Source: Collinsella aerofaciens
GTDB taxonomy: Bacteria > Actinomycetota > Coriobacteriia > Coriobacteriales > Coriobacteriaceae
Length of the DNA stretch: 64,000 nucleotides
Direction of reading: 5' to 3'
Assembly (NCBI GenBank): GCA_021639365.1
Contig: JAJXHK010000001.1
Location: 1-64,000, forward strand
Numbering within the stretch: position 1 is the stretch's first letter; the number at the start of each line of letters is the position of its first letter. Below, one piece after another: positions 1 through 8,796 of this stretch. Made by a program: the position numbers and the translations under genes. The notes under the pieces are model-generated. The model had not been told where the DNA came from. It was given only the letters and a program-made list of their open reading frames with translations, and made no database searches.

Positions 1-1159
1 GCTCGGGCGCAGGCGCCGGCGCCGCAGCGGAATCGGATACGGGCGCTGCGTCGGCGCTAAAACCAGCCGGAGCAGACTTCTTCTCAAACGGCAGCACAAA
101 GGTCAGGACGTCATCCTTATCCTCATCAGCCCATTCAGCTGCATAACGCGCTACCCAATAGCCAACGGCACGATGCTTGAGCATCTTGCCAAAGACCGTG
201 AGGAATACCGTGACAAACGCCGTCAGCACCAAGAACAATACGAGCGTGATGCCACCGCCGGTAACAAGCGCCTCAATAGCCGAAGGACGGTAGTAGTAGC
301 TATACATACCGACAGAGGCAATGGTGCCAAAGACGAGCGTCAGGATCCAGGTGACAACGTTGGCGACCAGACCCGTCAAAAACTCGGGAAGGAACGAAGC
401 GCAGAACAGTTTGGTCTTGTTGTGCTTAAAGGCCGCCCAGACCTTATCGAGCGAAAACGCGCTCTCGACACGACCGGTCACCGCAAAGTGCATCACGGCA
501 ATGTCGGCGAACATCTTAAAGAAGACCCCCAAGACCGCCGTGGCAATCATAGCCAGGACAAGCAGGCCAAGCGAGCCGAACAGCGCTGCCTCGAGTGCAT
601 AAGAGCCGTAATACGAATACGAGCCCGCGGCGCCAATTACCACGCTCTCCACCAGCGAAAGCACTACACCGATAACGGGAATGGCAGCAATAACCTCGAG
701 CACGACCGAGATAACGCTCGAAAAGACTCCGAGGCCAAACGACGTGGAACGCATGAGTGGACGATCCATACCGTCATCAACCTTGAGCGACAGATCGCGA
801 CCCCACTCAATACCAAAGCCGGAACCACACACGCTCGCAATGCAAGCTGCCAAAAAGCCGATGGCAGCTGCAATGCCGCCAATAACGGGAATAAACAGCA
901 CGAGTACCGACACAACACAAATCAGCGCCGGTAAAAAGGCAATCTGGCACACGCGCTGCAGCACGCCCGGCGTCTTGGTCATATCCTCAAACGCCTGAGC
1001 CACACAGCCCTTGGACGCATTCGCCACGGGCGGTTGCGGAACAAACTGCTGGGGCTGACCCTGAGGGGCAGAGGCTGCGGCACCGGCATTGGGGGCACCA
1101 CACGCGCCGCAGAACTTGTCGTTATCGCCCATGGGGGCACCACACTGCGAACAGAACAT
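1..1159 (-). CDS. Zinc-ribbon integral membrane protein (C-terminus outside window)
   Basis: The protein starts at an ATG preceded by an AAGGGA-like ribosome site and stays open to the window edge (at least 386 residues). The N-terminus is a compact zinc ribbon with CxxC pairs at residues 3/6 and 17/20, followed by a Pro/Gln/Ala-rich linker. After this come several long hydrophobic stretches that look like five or six membrane segments, separated by short polar loops. The last visible part is polar and then turns into an Ala/Pro-rich low-complexity tail. The fold resembles the zinc-ribbon plus DUF4013-type membrane proteins common in actinobacteria, but I cannot assign the membrane domain to a family with confidence. 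No function can be given. The next gene upstream is about 150 bp away, so it is probably its own transcription unit. Confidence 0.75.
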   Translation of the reverse strand, partial: MFCSQCGAPMGDNDKFCGACGAPNAGAAASAPQGQPQQFVPQPPVANASKGCVAQAFEDMTKTPGVLQRVCQIAFLPALICVVSVLVLFIPVIGGIAAAIGFLAACIASVCGSGFGIEWGRDLSLKVDDGMDRPLMRSTSFGLGVFSSVISVVLEVIAAIPVIGVVLSLVESVVIGAAGSYSYYGSYALEAALFGSLGLLVLAMIATAVLGVFFKMFADIAVMHFAVTGRVESAFSLDKVWAAFKHNKTKLFCASFLPEFLTGLVANVVTWILTLVFGTIASVGMYSYYYRPSAIEALVTGGGITLVLFLVLTAFVTVFLTVFGKMLKHRAVGYWVARYAAEWADEDKDDVLTFVLPFEKKSAPAGFSADAAPVSDSAAAPAPAPE

Positions 1160-1309
1160 CGAAATCATCCCTTCGTATCTTGAGCGAATCATCTGGATCG
1201 CAAACGATGTCTTTGGCATCATTATCACCCAATGTGGGGACAAATACTCCAACATGACGCATTTGCAATGCGCAGGGCGCTATTCGATTGTTTGATGGGC
1301 TCGACCGCG

Positions 1310-2332
1310 TTAGTTCGTTCCGCGGAAACCCTTGCCGACAATCTCGGAGCTGTCGACGATCGTGATAAAGGCACCCGGATCGATCTCGCGAGCGTAGCGA
1401 CGCAGCTGCACGGCCTCGCGGCGACTCAGCACGCTCATGATCACCGTCACGCACTTGCCCGAGAAAGCACCGTAGCCGCGACTGATAGTCGCCGTACGGT
1501 TGAGATGCTTGACGATAAACTCCTCGACCTTAAGGGGCTCGGAACAAATGACTGTGCAGACTTTGCGCAGGTGAATGCTCTCGATGGCCTTGTCGACCAC
1601 GAGCGTCTTGGCAAACAGGCCGAGCACGCAGTACAGACCGACGCGCGGGCCGTACAAGAAGGCCGCGATGGTCACGATGCCGATGTCGACCAGTAGCAGG
1701 GCGCGGCCAATCTCGAGCGTCGTGCGACGTTTGAGGATCATGGCGAGAATGTCCGTGCCGCCCGTCGAGGCACCAATATCAAAGACGATGGCGCTGCCGA
1801 GCGCCGGCAGAATCACGGCAAAGCACAGGTCGAGCCACATATCGCCCGTCATCGAGACATCGGTCGGAATAAAGAGCTCAAACAGCGAGACGTAGGCCGA
1901 AAGCGCAAACGAGGCGAAAACGCTCCACAGGATTGCCTTGCGCTCCAAAAAGATAAAGCCCAGAACGACCAGGACCGCATTGATAATCCACATAAAAACG
2001 CCGACGGGCAGGGTCGGGAACAGCGTGGACAGAATGACCGACACGCCCGAGGTGCCGCCAAAAGCAAAGTGATTAGGGGTTTTAAACGCAACGATGGCAA
2101 AGGCCGTGAGGATCAGGCCCAAATTGAGCTCAGCAAAAAAGCGCGGAAAGCCCGGCTCCTGGCTGCGCTTGCGACCAGCGCGCTCGCCCCGCTCGATAAC
2201 ATCGCGATCGACCACGCGCTCCATCGGCACCACGGGAGGACGATGCACCTCCTCGGCAGCACGCGACGCCGCCTCTGCCGCAGCGGTCTCAATCGCCCAT
2301 GCCTTGCTTTCTGTTTCGTGCTCGTCGGCCAT
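1310..2332 (-). CDS. YitT family membrane protein (DUF161 + DUF2179)
   Basis: This 340-residue protein has a cytoplasmic N-terminal extension of about 65 residues, then five or six membrane helices containing the family pattern GGTSGVSVIL and, later, GASTGGTDILA. A C-terminal soluble DUF2179 domain (about the last 80 residues, from the CTVICSEPLKVEEFIV stretch) follows. YitT proteins are widespread in Gram-positive bacteria and are suspected transporters of unknown substrate. The start codon follows GAGGAG at good spacing. The charged Ala/Glu-rich N-terminal extension is longer than in typical members of about 280 residues. It lies alone, separated from the Asp23 operon by a terminator and a repeat hairpin. 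Confidence 0.88.
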   Translation of the reverse strand: MADEHETESKAWAIETAAAEAASRAAEEVHRPPVVPMERVVDRDVIERGERAGRKRSQEPGFPRFFAELNLGLILTAFAIVAFKTPNHFAFGGTSGVSVILSTLFPTLPVGVFMWIINAVLVVLGFIFLERKAILWSVFASFALSAYVSLFELFIPTDVSMTGDMWLDLCFAVILPALGSAIVFDIGASTGGTDILAMILKRRTTLEIGRALLLVDIGIVTIAAFLYGPRVGLYCVLGLFAKTLVVDKAIESIHLRKVCTVICSEPLKVEEFIVKHLNRTATISRGYGAFSGKCVTVIMSVLSRREAVQLRRYAREIDPGAFITIVDSSEIVGKGFRGTN

Positions 2333-2443
2333 TACGGCAACTCCTCGTTAACAATTTGGAAACAATGCGCCCATTAGAGTAACGCGGAACGTAGGGATTG
2401 CAACCCCCAGTTAGACGAGCGGTATGACTACATCGGGAGCGTA

Positions 2444-2486
2444 TAAAAACGGCCGGCCACGCTTTTGCTTGCGCGGTCGGCCGTTT
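2444..2486 (-). terminator. Intrinsic terminator of the asp23 operon
   Basis: Read on the minus strand, a GC-rich stem (plus-strand arms 2446-2462 and 2471-2486) is followed by a run of T. It lies downstream of the Asp23 gene. Confidence 0.75.
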
Positions 2487-2503
2487 AACGTTTTCGCAGA
2501 TAA

Positions 2504-2540
2504 AACCTGCCAAAACAAACCTGTCCCCTTTTGGAAGGTT
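2504..2540. repeat. Dispersed CCTGTCCC hairpin, copy a (overlaps asp23 stop)
   Basis: Arms AACCTGCCAAAA (2504-2515) and TTTTGGAAGGTT (2529-2540) pair with one mismatch around an ACAAACCTGTCCCC-type core. The right arm runs into the Asp23 stop codon (2539-2541). It is one of nine related hairpins in the window. Confidence 0.8.
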
Positions 2541-3054
2541 ATTCGTGCTGGCTGGTGCGGTGCTCGTACTCCTCGGGGGTGATGACATCCTCGATGCGCA
2601 GGTTGACGCCCGCCACCTCAAGGCCAGTCATCGCGGCAAGGCGCTCGGTGACACGTGCCTTGACATCGTCGAAGATCGCGGGCGCATAGGCGCCGTACTC
2701 GATGATGACGGAGATGTTGACGACCACGCGATTGTCATCGGTGACCTCGACCGTCACGCCCTTGGTCAGATTCTCGGCACCAAACTGCTCCTGAACAAAG
2801 TGCATGAGGTTACCCTTCATGCCCAGAACGTGCGGAACCTCGCGGGTGGCCATGGCAACAATCTTCTCGATCACGCCGTTGGAATAGGTCAGCGAGTCCT
2901 CGGACTCGTCTGCTTCCTCGTCGTCCTCATCCGTATCGGACTCGGCCTCGACGAGAGCCTCGTCCTCGAGCGTCACATCCTCAGCTTCGGCGACGACTGC
3001 CTCGTTCTCCTCGAGCTCGGTATCGGCTACATCGACCTTCGTATTAAAAGCCAT
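2539..3054 (-). CDS. Asp23/Gls24 family envelope stress response protein
   Basis: This 171-residue protein has a very acidic N-terminal half (residues 8-55, rich in Glu and Asp) followed by a typical Asp23/Gls24 domain: the GVIEKIVAMATREVPHVLGM region, the VEVTDDNRVVVNISVIIEYG strand pair and a final NLRIEDVITP segment. Family members are abundant cytoplasmic proteins tethered to the membrane by AmaP and linked to cell-envelope homeostasis. It is the last gene of a three-gene unit (AmaP, DUF2273, Asp23), with a GGAGG ribosome site. The acidic N-terminal tail is an addition to the usual Asp23 core and may modulate assembly; that role is inference. Confidence 0.92.
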   Translation of the reverse strand: MAFNTKVDVADTELEENEAVVAEAEDVTLEDEALVEAESDTDEDDEEADESEDSLTYSNGVIEKIVAMATREVPHVLGMKGNLMHFVQEQFGAENLTKGVTVEVTDDNRVVVNISVIIEYGAYAPAIFDDVKARVTERLAAMTGLEVAGVNLRIEDVITPEEYEHRTSQHE

Positions 3055-3098
3055 GGTTCCTCCTTATGCCTGCCGCGGATGCGACAGTCGAATACATA

Positions 3099-3476
3099 TT
3101 AGCGGCCGCTAAACAGACGGCCGAAGAAGTTGACGATCCCGTTCTCGCCGTCGCGAATTTGGCCGATCACAGCGCCGATCAGCACGAAGAATGCAATGAC
3201 GAGCGTGTCCCACAGACCCAACGTGAGCACCAACACGGCGAGGATAAAGCCGGCGACGGCGCCGAGCGTGGTGTTGGGATGACGCACAGCATAGCTCCAG
3301 ATGGCAGCGCCCGTACCCTTGATGAGACCCATAGCCTCGTCAAAATCCGCGGCTGCCGCGTCTTGTAACTCGGTTGCCTCCGCTTTGGAGTCAACAGGTT
3401 CGCTCGCCGGCGTGGCGCTCTGGTCAATCGTCAGGCGCGGCGTACGAGCGGTCTTATCTTGATTGGTATCACTCAC
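3099..3476 (-). CDS. DUF2273 small membrane protein
   Basis: The protein is 125 residues from a GTG start at 3476, chosen because a perfect GGAGG sits six bases upstream and the start overlaps the end of the AmaP gene by eight bases, indicating translational coupling. The N-terminal 60 residues are soluble. Two adjacent membrane helices follow (the AVAGFILAVLVLTLGLW and LVIAFFVLIGAVIGQI stretches), ending with the DUF2273 signature GENGIVNFFGRLF. Such proteins accompany Asp23 and AmaP in many Gram-positive operons and probably form part of the same membrane assembly. Confidence 0.88.
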   Translation of the reverse strand: MSDTNQDKTARTPRLTIDQSATPASEPVDSKAEATELQDAAAADFDEAMGLIKGTGAAIWSYAVRHPNTTLGAVAGFILAVLVLTLGLWDTLVIAFFVLIGAVIGQIRDGENGIVNFFGRLFSGR

Positions 3477-4014
3477 CGGAAACCTCCACGGTCTGGACGG
3501 TAGTCTTGGACGGCAAAAAACGGACACGCGCGGTCGTACCCGGCGTGCCGAGCATGGTGTCGCAAGCTTCCTCGATGCGCTGCTGCATCGCGGTAGCCAG
3601 AGATGTCACGTCCTTATCGTCAAGCGCGATAGCCTCGACCTTAAAACGGACGTGCGAATCGTCGGAGCCTTGGACGCGGGCCTCGACATGCTCGACCATC
3701 ACGCGGTCGTCGCGCTCAGCAGCAACCCTGGCGCACGAAGAAAGCGCCGCAAGGGTAACCTCGATATTGCGCTCCCCCGCCGGATGCACGCAGGACGGCT
3801 CGCGACGGGCGAACATCAGGCGGAAAAAGCTTACCAGCACGCCGATCGCCACGACGCCGGCGCACGCCGTGACGACGACGCGCGACATGGGGTCGCGCAT
3901 CAGCAGCATAAAGCGATACGTATACGGCCCCCAAAACTGGCAGACAAGCGTACCCAGCGCCACGATGGTGGCGGCAAGATACACGATCGCTAGGGCTCGT
4001 TTGAGTACGCGCAC
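3469..4014 (-). CDS. AmaP-like alkaline shock response membrane anchor
   Basis: This 181-residue protein has two N-terminal membrane helices (about residues 8-29 and 46-66) and a C-terminal soluble alpha/beta domain. The layout matches AmaP, which anchors Asp23 to the cytoplasmic membrane in staphylococci. It is the first gene of the AmaP-DUF2273-Asp23 unit on the minus strand, and the order and tight spacing strengthen the call more than sequence motifs do, because AmaP proteins are poorly conserved. Confidence 0.82.
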   Translation of the reverse strand: MRVLKRALAIVYLAATIVALGTLVCQFWGPYTYRFMLLMRDPMSRVVVTACAGVVAIGVLVSFFRLMFARREPSCVHPAGERNIEVTLAALSSCARVAAERDDRVMVEHVEARVQGSDDSHVRFKVEAIALDDKDVTSLATAMQQRIEEACDTMLGTPGTTARVRFLPSKTTVQTVEVSGE

Positions 4015-4067
4015 GCGGCGCTCCCTTCAAATCTCGGCTCTCGAAATGCAAAACGGTTCGCATCATT

Positions 4068-4111
4068 ATAAAAGAGCCGGGTCCGGTGCTCTACGCACGC
4101 GGATCCGGCTC
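4068..4111 (-). terminator. Intrinsic terminator downstream of yebC
   Basis: On the minus strand an 11-bp stem GAGCCGGATCC/GGACCCGGCTC (one mismatch) is followed by TTTTAT. It separates the YebC gene from the AmaP operon. Confidence 0.7.
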
Positions 4112-4180
4112 ATCTATTCCACGAGGCTTGCATGCTCGCTTCATTATGCCCAGATATGCACGGCTTAACCCGTGCGAGCG

Positions 4181-4987
4181 CTACTCCTCCTCGAGGGCAG
4201 CGATGACCTCGTCGGTCATGTCCATGGTGCTGTAAACATCCTGGACGTCGTCGAGCTCCTCAAGACGGTCGATGAGGCGCTGAACCTTCTTGGCGTCGGC
4301 GCCGGAGACCTCGGTCGGGGTAGTCGGGACCATGGTGGTCTCGGAGCCCTTGACCTGGACGCCCTGCTCCTCGAGCGCCTTGGAGACAGCCATAACCTCG
4401 TTGGCAGTAGTCCAGACGATCCACTCCTCGCCGGCATCCTCGTAGTCCTCGCCACCGGCCTCGGCAATAGCCATCATGAACTCATCCTCGTCACCGGCAG
4501 CACCGTTGGCGATCATGGTCTCCTTCTTGGCGTTCTCGTCCAGGATCTCCTTGGCGACGACGATCTGGCCCTTGCGCTCAAACTGGAAGGCGACGGAGCC
4601 GGAGGTGCCCAGGTTGCCACCAGCGTGGGAGAAGGCGGAACGGACATCAGCGGCGGTACGGTTGCGGTTGTCGGTCAGGCAGTCGACGTAGACGGCGACA
4701 CCGGCGGGACCGTAGCCCTCGTACACGATGTTCTCGTAGACGGCGGCGTCAGCACCCGAACCAAAAGCCTTGTCGATAGCGGACTTGATCTTGTCCTTAG
4801 GCATGGACTGAGCCTTGGCCTTGGCAACGGCAGCGGCGAGGCTGGCGTTGTTCTCGGGCAGCGGGTCACCGCCGAGACGGGCAGCAACGGTGATGTTGCG
4901 GCTGAGCTTGGAGAAGAGGGCGGAACGCTTGGCGTCCTGCGCGCCCTTACGATGCTTGGTTGTGGCCCACTTAGAGTGTCCGGACAT
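4181..4987 (-). CDS. yebC: YebC/PmpR family protein (TACO1 type)
   Basis: The 268-residue protein opens with the family hallmark MSGHSKWATTKHRKGAQDAK and carries the VYEGYGPAGVAVYVDCLTDN and NLGTSGSVAFQFERKG motifs. YebC-type proteins were annotated as DNA-binding transcriptional regulators; recent work on the family links members to translation of proline-rich or difficult sequences. Length is slightly above the usual 240-250 residues, with a short acidic C-terminus. The ATG follows GGAG at normal spacing. It is monocistronic, ended by a terminator at 4068-4111. Confidence 0.95.
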   Translation of the reverse strand: MSGHSKWATTKHRKGAQDAKRSALFSKLSRNITVAARLGGDPLPENNASLAAAVAKAKAQSMPKDKIKSAIDKAFGSGADAAVYENIVYEGYGPAGVAVYVDCLTDNRNRTAADVRSAFSHAGGNLGTSGSVAFQFERKGQIVVAKEILDENAKKETMIANGAAGDEDEFMMAIAEAGGEDYEDAGEEWIVWTTANEVMAVSKALEEQGVQVKGSETTMVPTTPTEVSGADAKKVQRLIDRLEELDDVQDVYSTMDMTDEVIAALEEE

Positions 4988-5117
4988 ACGTGTCTCCTAT
5001 CGGTTTCGACCTAAAGCCCAGCGCAGATGCTCGGGCAATATAAACAAACGTCGTTATGATATACCTACTGGCCTGCGAGATAAACCCCAAAATGAAGGCG
5101 TCGTGATGATGCCCCCT

Positions 5118-5150
5118 TTGGTGCAAAGAAACCTGACCCCAATGCACCAA
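5118..5150. repeat. Dispersed hairpin, CCTGACCCC variant (abuts stop of DUF6020 gene)
   Basis: Perfect 8-bp arms TTGGTGCA/TGCACCAA enclose a core reading AAACCTGACCCCAA. The right arm ends one base before the stop codon of the neighbouring gene (5152-5154). It resembles the CCTGTCCC family in core and placement. Confidence 0.7.
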
Positions 5151-5151
5151 G

Positions 5152-7335
5152 TTAGGACCAGAGGAAGTCACTACGGGTGACGGTGGCGCCGATGGCGAAG
5201 GGCATGCAGGCGATGACCGGATACAGGTAACGCATGTAAGTCGAGCCGTTGCACGGGCCAATCAGGCACACGGCGAGCACGCCCAACAGCGGCACCCAGA
5301 TCGCCAGCGCACGCCATGAATGACGACGCAGCAGGTAGACCACCACGGCGATCATGATCCACACATAGGTGGCCGAGCTCATGGTGAGCGAAATAAACGG
5401 GATGCGCTGCACCGCCACACGGTACAGATTGATCAGGTGGTCGCACCAGCGCACCATGTTGCTGTCAACCGGATGAAAGTCGAAGTACTTGAGGTTGTCG
5501 GGACGCGCCATGATCTCGGCACTACGCGCCGTGCTGTAGACCCAGGCATCGCGCGCGCTCGGATAAAAATAACCATAGTAGTTATTGATAAGCGCCGAAA
5601 TATAGCACTCGGGATCCTTCTTAAACATCTGAGCCCATACCTCAAAATAGGCATCGATGTCCTCCTGCGAGGCGTACTCGTTAAAGCAGTTCTTGACGGC
5701 ATCGGACTTGTCGGGGTTGTAGCGGCGGCCCAGGTTCTCGTACTTGAGCACGCGATCGATCACAGCGCGCTCCTCGTCGGTCACCAAACCGTCGCAGGGT
5801 GCCTCCACGATAGTGCCGTCCTCCTTTACCGTGGGGTTGACGCCCGAGTTGAGGCCGTCGTGCTTTTGGACGAAACGAGCCGTCTGTTGGAACGGAATCG
5901 AGAGGATTTCGCGCTTGGAACCAGGCGTGATGTCGTGCGCCGGCATAAAGACCTTGGTGAAGTACATATTAGAGGCAAGGCAGAGTGCGAGCACCGCGAG
6001 GACGCCAACCCAGCGGAAGCGCGGCGTGGCGCATGAGACCGCGGTGCCCGTCTGCTTAGCCGCACGACGAGCGACATGTACATCCCATGCGCAAAACGCC
6101 GCCGCGATTACGCATGCCGCCAGGGGAAACACCAGGCCTCCATTGCGCAAAAACGTGGAACCCATGGCAGCCAGCGCAAGCAACAGCCAGTCGTGGCGCG
6201 CAAAGAGCACGGGGGCTTTCTCGCCCGCTCGCTCGACATTGGCATCACGACGGGGCAAGCCACATGCCACGAGCTTGACGGTCTGTATCAGCAGCACCAA
6301 AAACGCGTCGGCAAAGAGCACGTCTTTGGTGAGCAACGCCGCGTAGTTAGAGAACATCGGCATAAACGCAAAGAACAGCAGGATCGTACCGCGAACCGGC
6401 AGGCTCACGCCCAGTTTGCGCAGCGACGAAATGGAATAGGCCATGCAGGCAGCCGTGATGACAAACTGAGCGCAGGTATAGATGATGAGGCCCGCGTTAG
6501 CGCTGTTGAACAGCGAAAGCCCCAGCTGAACGCACGAGCCGATAATGGCCGTGTGCACCACGGGATGGTGCCCGTTGAGCAGCACGTTGGGGTTGAGCAG
6601 GCGCAGGTAGTCGCTCGTGCCATTGGGATAGTTGAACCACTGGCGAATCTGCGCACCCGTATCTCCCATAAAAAGGCCGGGCAGCGAAGCGATGAGCGTG
6701 GGCGCCCAGGCGATCATAAGCACCAGGAAGGGCCCGGCAAAGGGATGGACCGAGAGCACGGCGTGAGCCACACGCCATACGCGGCCAAAGTGCGCTTCGG
6801 AAAACGGAATGCGCCGAGAGCTCAGCCAATCCAGGCACTCAAAAGCCAGATAGAAGGCCACGATCGCTAGGAGCATCCAGCCCGCGCCGCCAATCCAGGC
6901 GCAGATGATGCGGGCCTTGTCGCCAAGAACAATCTCGGCCGAGTCGATAAGGTCGTAGCTGCGGCCGAACACCATGCAGATGGCGAAAAACAGCGACGGC
7001 AGAATAATCGATGGGCGCCAGGTGTCGCCACGGCCAAAGAACACGTAGCGAAACGGCAGCGTGAGCAGGCAGGCAAGCGCAAGCAGCATGACCGCGTCGG
7101 TATGGCCGGCAAACGAGAGGAGCACCTCGTAGCACACGTACAGCATGCCCGAGGCTTTGGGGTCAATCGCCAAGACTGCGTTGCTCGACACCGGGGCGGG
7201 ATCGATGGAAAACGCCGTGGTCGCCAACAGCGCGAGCAGAAATGCGATGAGCGTCTGCTTGGCGGGGTAGCGCTTAAACCAGACGATGCGGGCAGCGTCG
7301 CGCGCAGCCGTTGTGGAGAGATCGGAATCCTTCAC
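5152..7335 (-). CDS. Large polytopic membrane protein, DUF6020-like
   Basis: This 727-residue protein has about 13-14 predicted membrane helices spread from residue 27 to near the C-terminus. Two larger extracytoplasmic regions stand out: one with the motif GDTGAQIRQWFNYP followed by NGHHPVVHT, and a second of about 150 residues near position 500-650. The acidic-plus-aromatic pattern in the first loop (GDTGAQ, HHPVVHT) recalls the DUF6020 family, whose layout resembles lipid-linked-sugar glycosyltransferases of the GT-C fold; membership in a glycosyltransferase class is inference. The start is a GTG with a weak upstream AAAGG. It precedes no clear partner gene, so its substrate is unknown. 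Confidence 0.75.
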   Translation of the reverse strand: MKDSDLSTTAARDAARIVWFKRYPAKQTLIAFLLALLATTAFSIDPAPVSSNAVLAIDPKASGMLYVCYEVLLSFAGHTDAVMLLALACLLTLPFRYVFFGRGDTWRPSIILPSLFFAICMVFGRSYDLIDSAEIVLGDKARIICAWIGGAGWMLLAIVAFYLAFECLDWLSSRRIPFSEAHFGRVWRVAHAVLSVHPFAGPFLVLMIAWAPTLIASLPGLFMGDTGAQIRQWFNYPNGTSDYLRLLNPNVLLNGHHPVVHTAIIGSCVQLGLSLFNSANAGLIIYTCAQFVITAACMAYSISSLRKLGVSLPVRGTILLFFAFMPMFSNYAALLTKDVLFADAFLVLLIQTVKLVACGLPRRDANVERAGEKAPVLFARHDWLLLALAAMGSTFLRNGGLVFPLAACVIAAAFCAWDVHVARRAAKQTGTAVSCATPRFRWVGVLAVLALCLASNMYFTKVFMPAHDITPGSKREILSIPFQQTARFVQKHDGLNSGVNPTVKEDGTIVEAPCDGLVTDEERAVIDRVLKYENLGRRYNPDKSDAVKNCFNEYASQEDIDAYFEVWAQMFKKDPECYISALINNYYGYFYPSARDAWVYSTARSAEIMARPDNLKYFDFHPVDSNMVRWCDHLINLYRVAVQRIPFISLTMSSATYVWIMIAVVVYLLRRHSWRALAIWVPLLGVLAVCLIGPCNGSTYMRYLYPVIACMPFAIGATVTRSDFLWS

Positions 7336-7373
7336 AGTCCGAAAGCCTTTCTAGAAACCTATCAAACTCAGCA

Positions 7374-7411
7374 AAACCACCGCAAAGGCGCCTGTCCCCT
7401 TTGTGGTGGTT
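7374..7411. repeat. Dispersed CCTGTCCC hairpin, copy b (overlaps lgt stop)
   Basis: Arms AACCACCGCAAAGG (7374-7387) and CCTTTGTGGTGGTT (7398-7411) enclose CGCCTGTCCC. The right arm overlaps the lgt stop codon at 7410-7412. A near-identical hairpin lies at 34696-34734. Confidence 0.8.
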
Positions 7412-8231
7412 AGGCGTCGAGGTAGATACGCTGGGGGCGATTGCGGTGTCGGGCAAAGATGACGAGCGCCAGGCCCGCAATAACGAGCGGAAGGCTCAGC
7501 AGCTGACCCATGGTGACGACGCCGCCCAGCAGATAGCCCAGCTGGGCATCGGGCACGCGCACGAACTCGACGAGGAAGCGGACGATGCCGTATCCCATCA
7601 CGAACACGCCCATAAACGTACCCTGGGGCAGCAGCGGCTTTTTGCGGCTGAGCACCTGCAGAATGCAAAAAAGCACGATGCCCTCAAGAAATGCCTCGTA
7701 GAGTTGGGAGGGGTGACGCGGCATATCGCCCGCGGTGCCACCGAAGACCACACCCCAGGGCAGATCGGTCGGCTTGCCCCACAGCTCACCGTTGACAAAG
7801 TTGGCGCAGCGTCCCAGACACAAGGCCAGCGGCGCGCCTATGACGGCAAGGTCTGCCAAAGTCCATGCGTCGAGTTTATACATGCGGCACACGATGATGC
7901 CGCCGATAATGCCGCCCACCAAACCGCCATGGAAGCTCATGCCGCCCTCGTTGGTGGCAAAGATCTCGAGCGGATGCGCCCAGTAGTAGCCGTCGCCGTA
8001 GAAAATGACGTAGAACAGACGGGCGCCGATGATAAGGCCAAAGACCACGCCGACCACGACACTCGTCAGGTCGTCAATCGTGATGTTAAAGCCCCAGCGA
8101 CGCTGCGTGCGGTACATGACGACCGCCGTGAGCAGGGCGCCGACCACATAGGCCAAGCCGTACCAGTAGATGGTGATGGGCCCCGCCGAAATGGCGACGG
8201 GATCAAGCATATGGTAGAAGTCGTTGAGCAT
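7410..8231 (-). CDS. lgt: Prolipoprotein diacylglyceryl transferase
   Basis: Lgt transfers a diacylglyceryl group from phosphatidylglycerol to the lipobox cysteine of prelipoproteins in the cytoplasmic membrane. The 273-residue protein has seven predicted membrane helices and the Lgt signature around GRCANFVNGELWGKPTDLPW, plus MSFHGGLVGG and RHPSQLYEAFLEG, which carry the conserved catalytic His, Arg and Glu positions. The start at 8231 is chosen over an in-frame upstream codon because AGGAGGG lies five bases before it. A client in this window is the amino-acid ABC binding lipoprotein at 34939. Confidence 0.96.
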   Translation of the reverse strand: MLNDFYHMLDPVAISAGPITIYWYGLAYVVGALLTAVVMYRTQRRWGFNITIDDLTSVVVGVVFGLIIGARLFYVIFYGDGYYWAHPLEIFATNEGGMSFHGGLVGGIIGGIIVCRMYKLDAWTLADLAVIGAPLALCLGRCANFVNGELWGKPTDLPWGVVFGGTAGDMPRHPSQLYEAFLEGIVLFCILQVLSRKKPLLPQGTFMGVFVMGYGIVRFLVEFVRVPDAQLGYLLGGVVTMGQLLSLPLVIAGLALVIFARHRNRPQRIYLDA

Positions 8232-8340
8232 GTCGACCCTCCTACTCCCTACATACAAATGCGGCCGCGGGCCTTGCGCTCGCAGCCGCATATTTGGGCG
8301 TAACGTCTATGCGGAGTATGCCGTCCGCAGCTTTCGCATC

Positions 8341-8619
8341 TTAGAACGGCGCGTACTCGTCGTACAGGTCGTCGGTCTCGCCGGAGGCATTAACCTGCTC
8401 GACACGGGTAACGCCGGGCACATGCTCCTTCAGGATGCGCTCAATACCCATGGACAGGGTCAGCGAGCTCATGGGGCAGCCGGCGCAAGCGCCCTGCAGC
8501 TCCAGTTTGACGACGCCCTCGTCGTCAACGCCCACATACTCCATATCGCCGCCGTCGGCCTGCAGGTTGGGGCGGATCTCTTCAAGAACCTTCTTAAGCA
8601 GCTCTTCGTTAACAGCCAC
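8341..8619 (-). CDS. NifU C-terminal domain protein (Fe-S scaffold/carrier)
   Basis: This 92-residue stand-alone NifU domain has the CxxC cluster ligand pair in GACAGCPMSS (residues 44-47) and the family stretch IRPNLQADGGDMEY. Such proteins (Nfu type) bind a transient Fe-S cluster and pass it to apoproteins. It starts with GTG behind a strong AAAGGAG. The next gene downstream is lgt, 109 bp away and functionally unrelated. Confidence 0.92.
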   Translation of the reverse strand: MAVNEELLKKVLEEIRPNLQADGGDMEYVGVDDEGVVKLELQGACAGCPMSSLTLSMGIERILKEHVPGVTRVEQVNASGETDDLYDEYAPF

Positions 8620-8796
8620 AGGGGCTCCTTTCTCACAATTACGCGGGCGCGCCCGCGGACAGAAGCTATGTTACTACAGCCATGTACCCGCTCACGAGCC
8701 GTCCATGCGCGCGGACGCGACTTTCACGAGTAGTCAATTTGGGACGGGGCTCTTTTAGCTGCTTTTGCCGGCGCCCGACGCTAACACAGGCTGCTG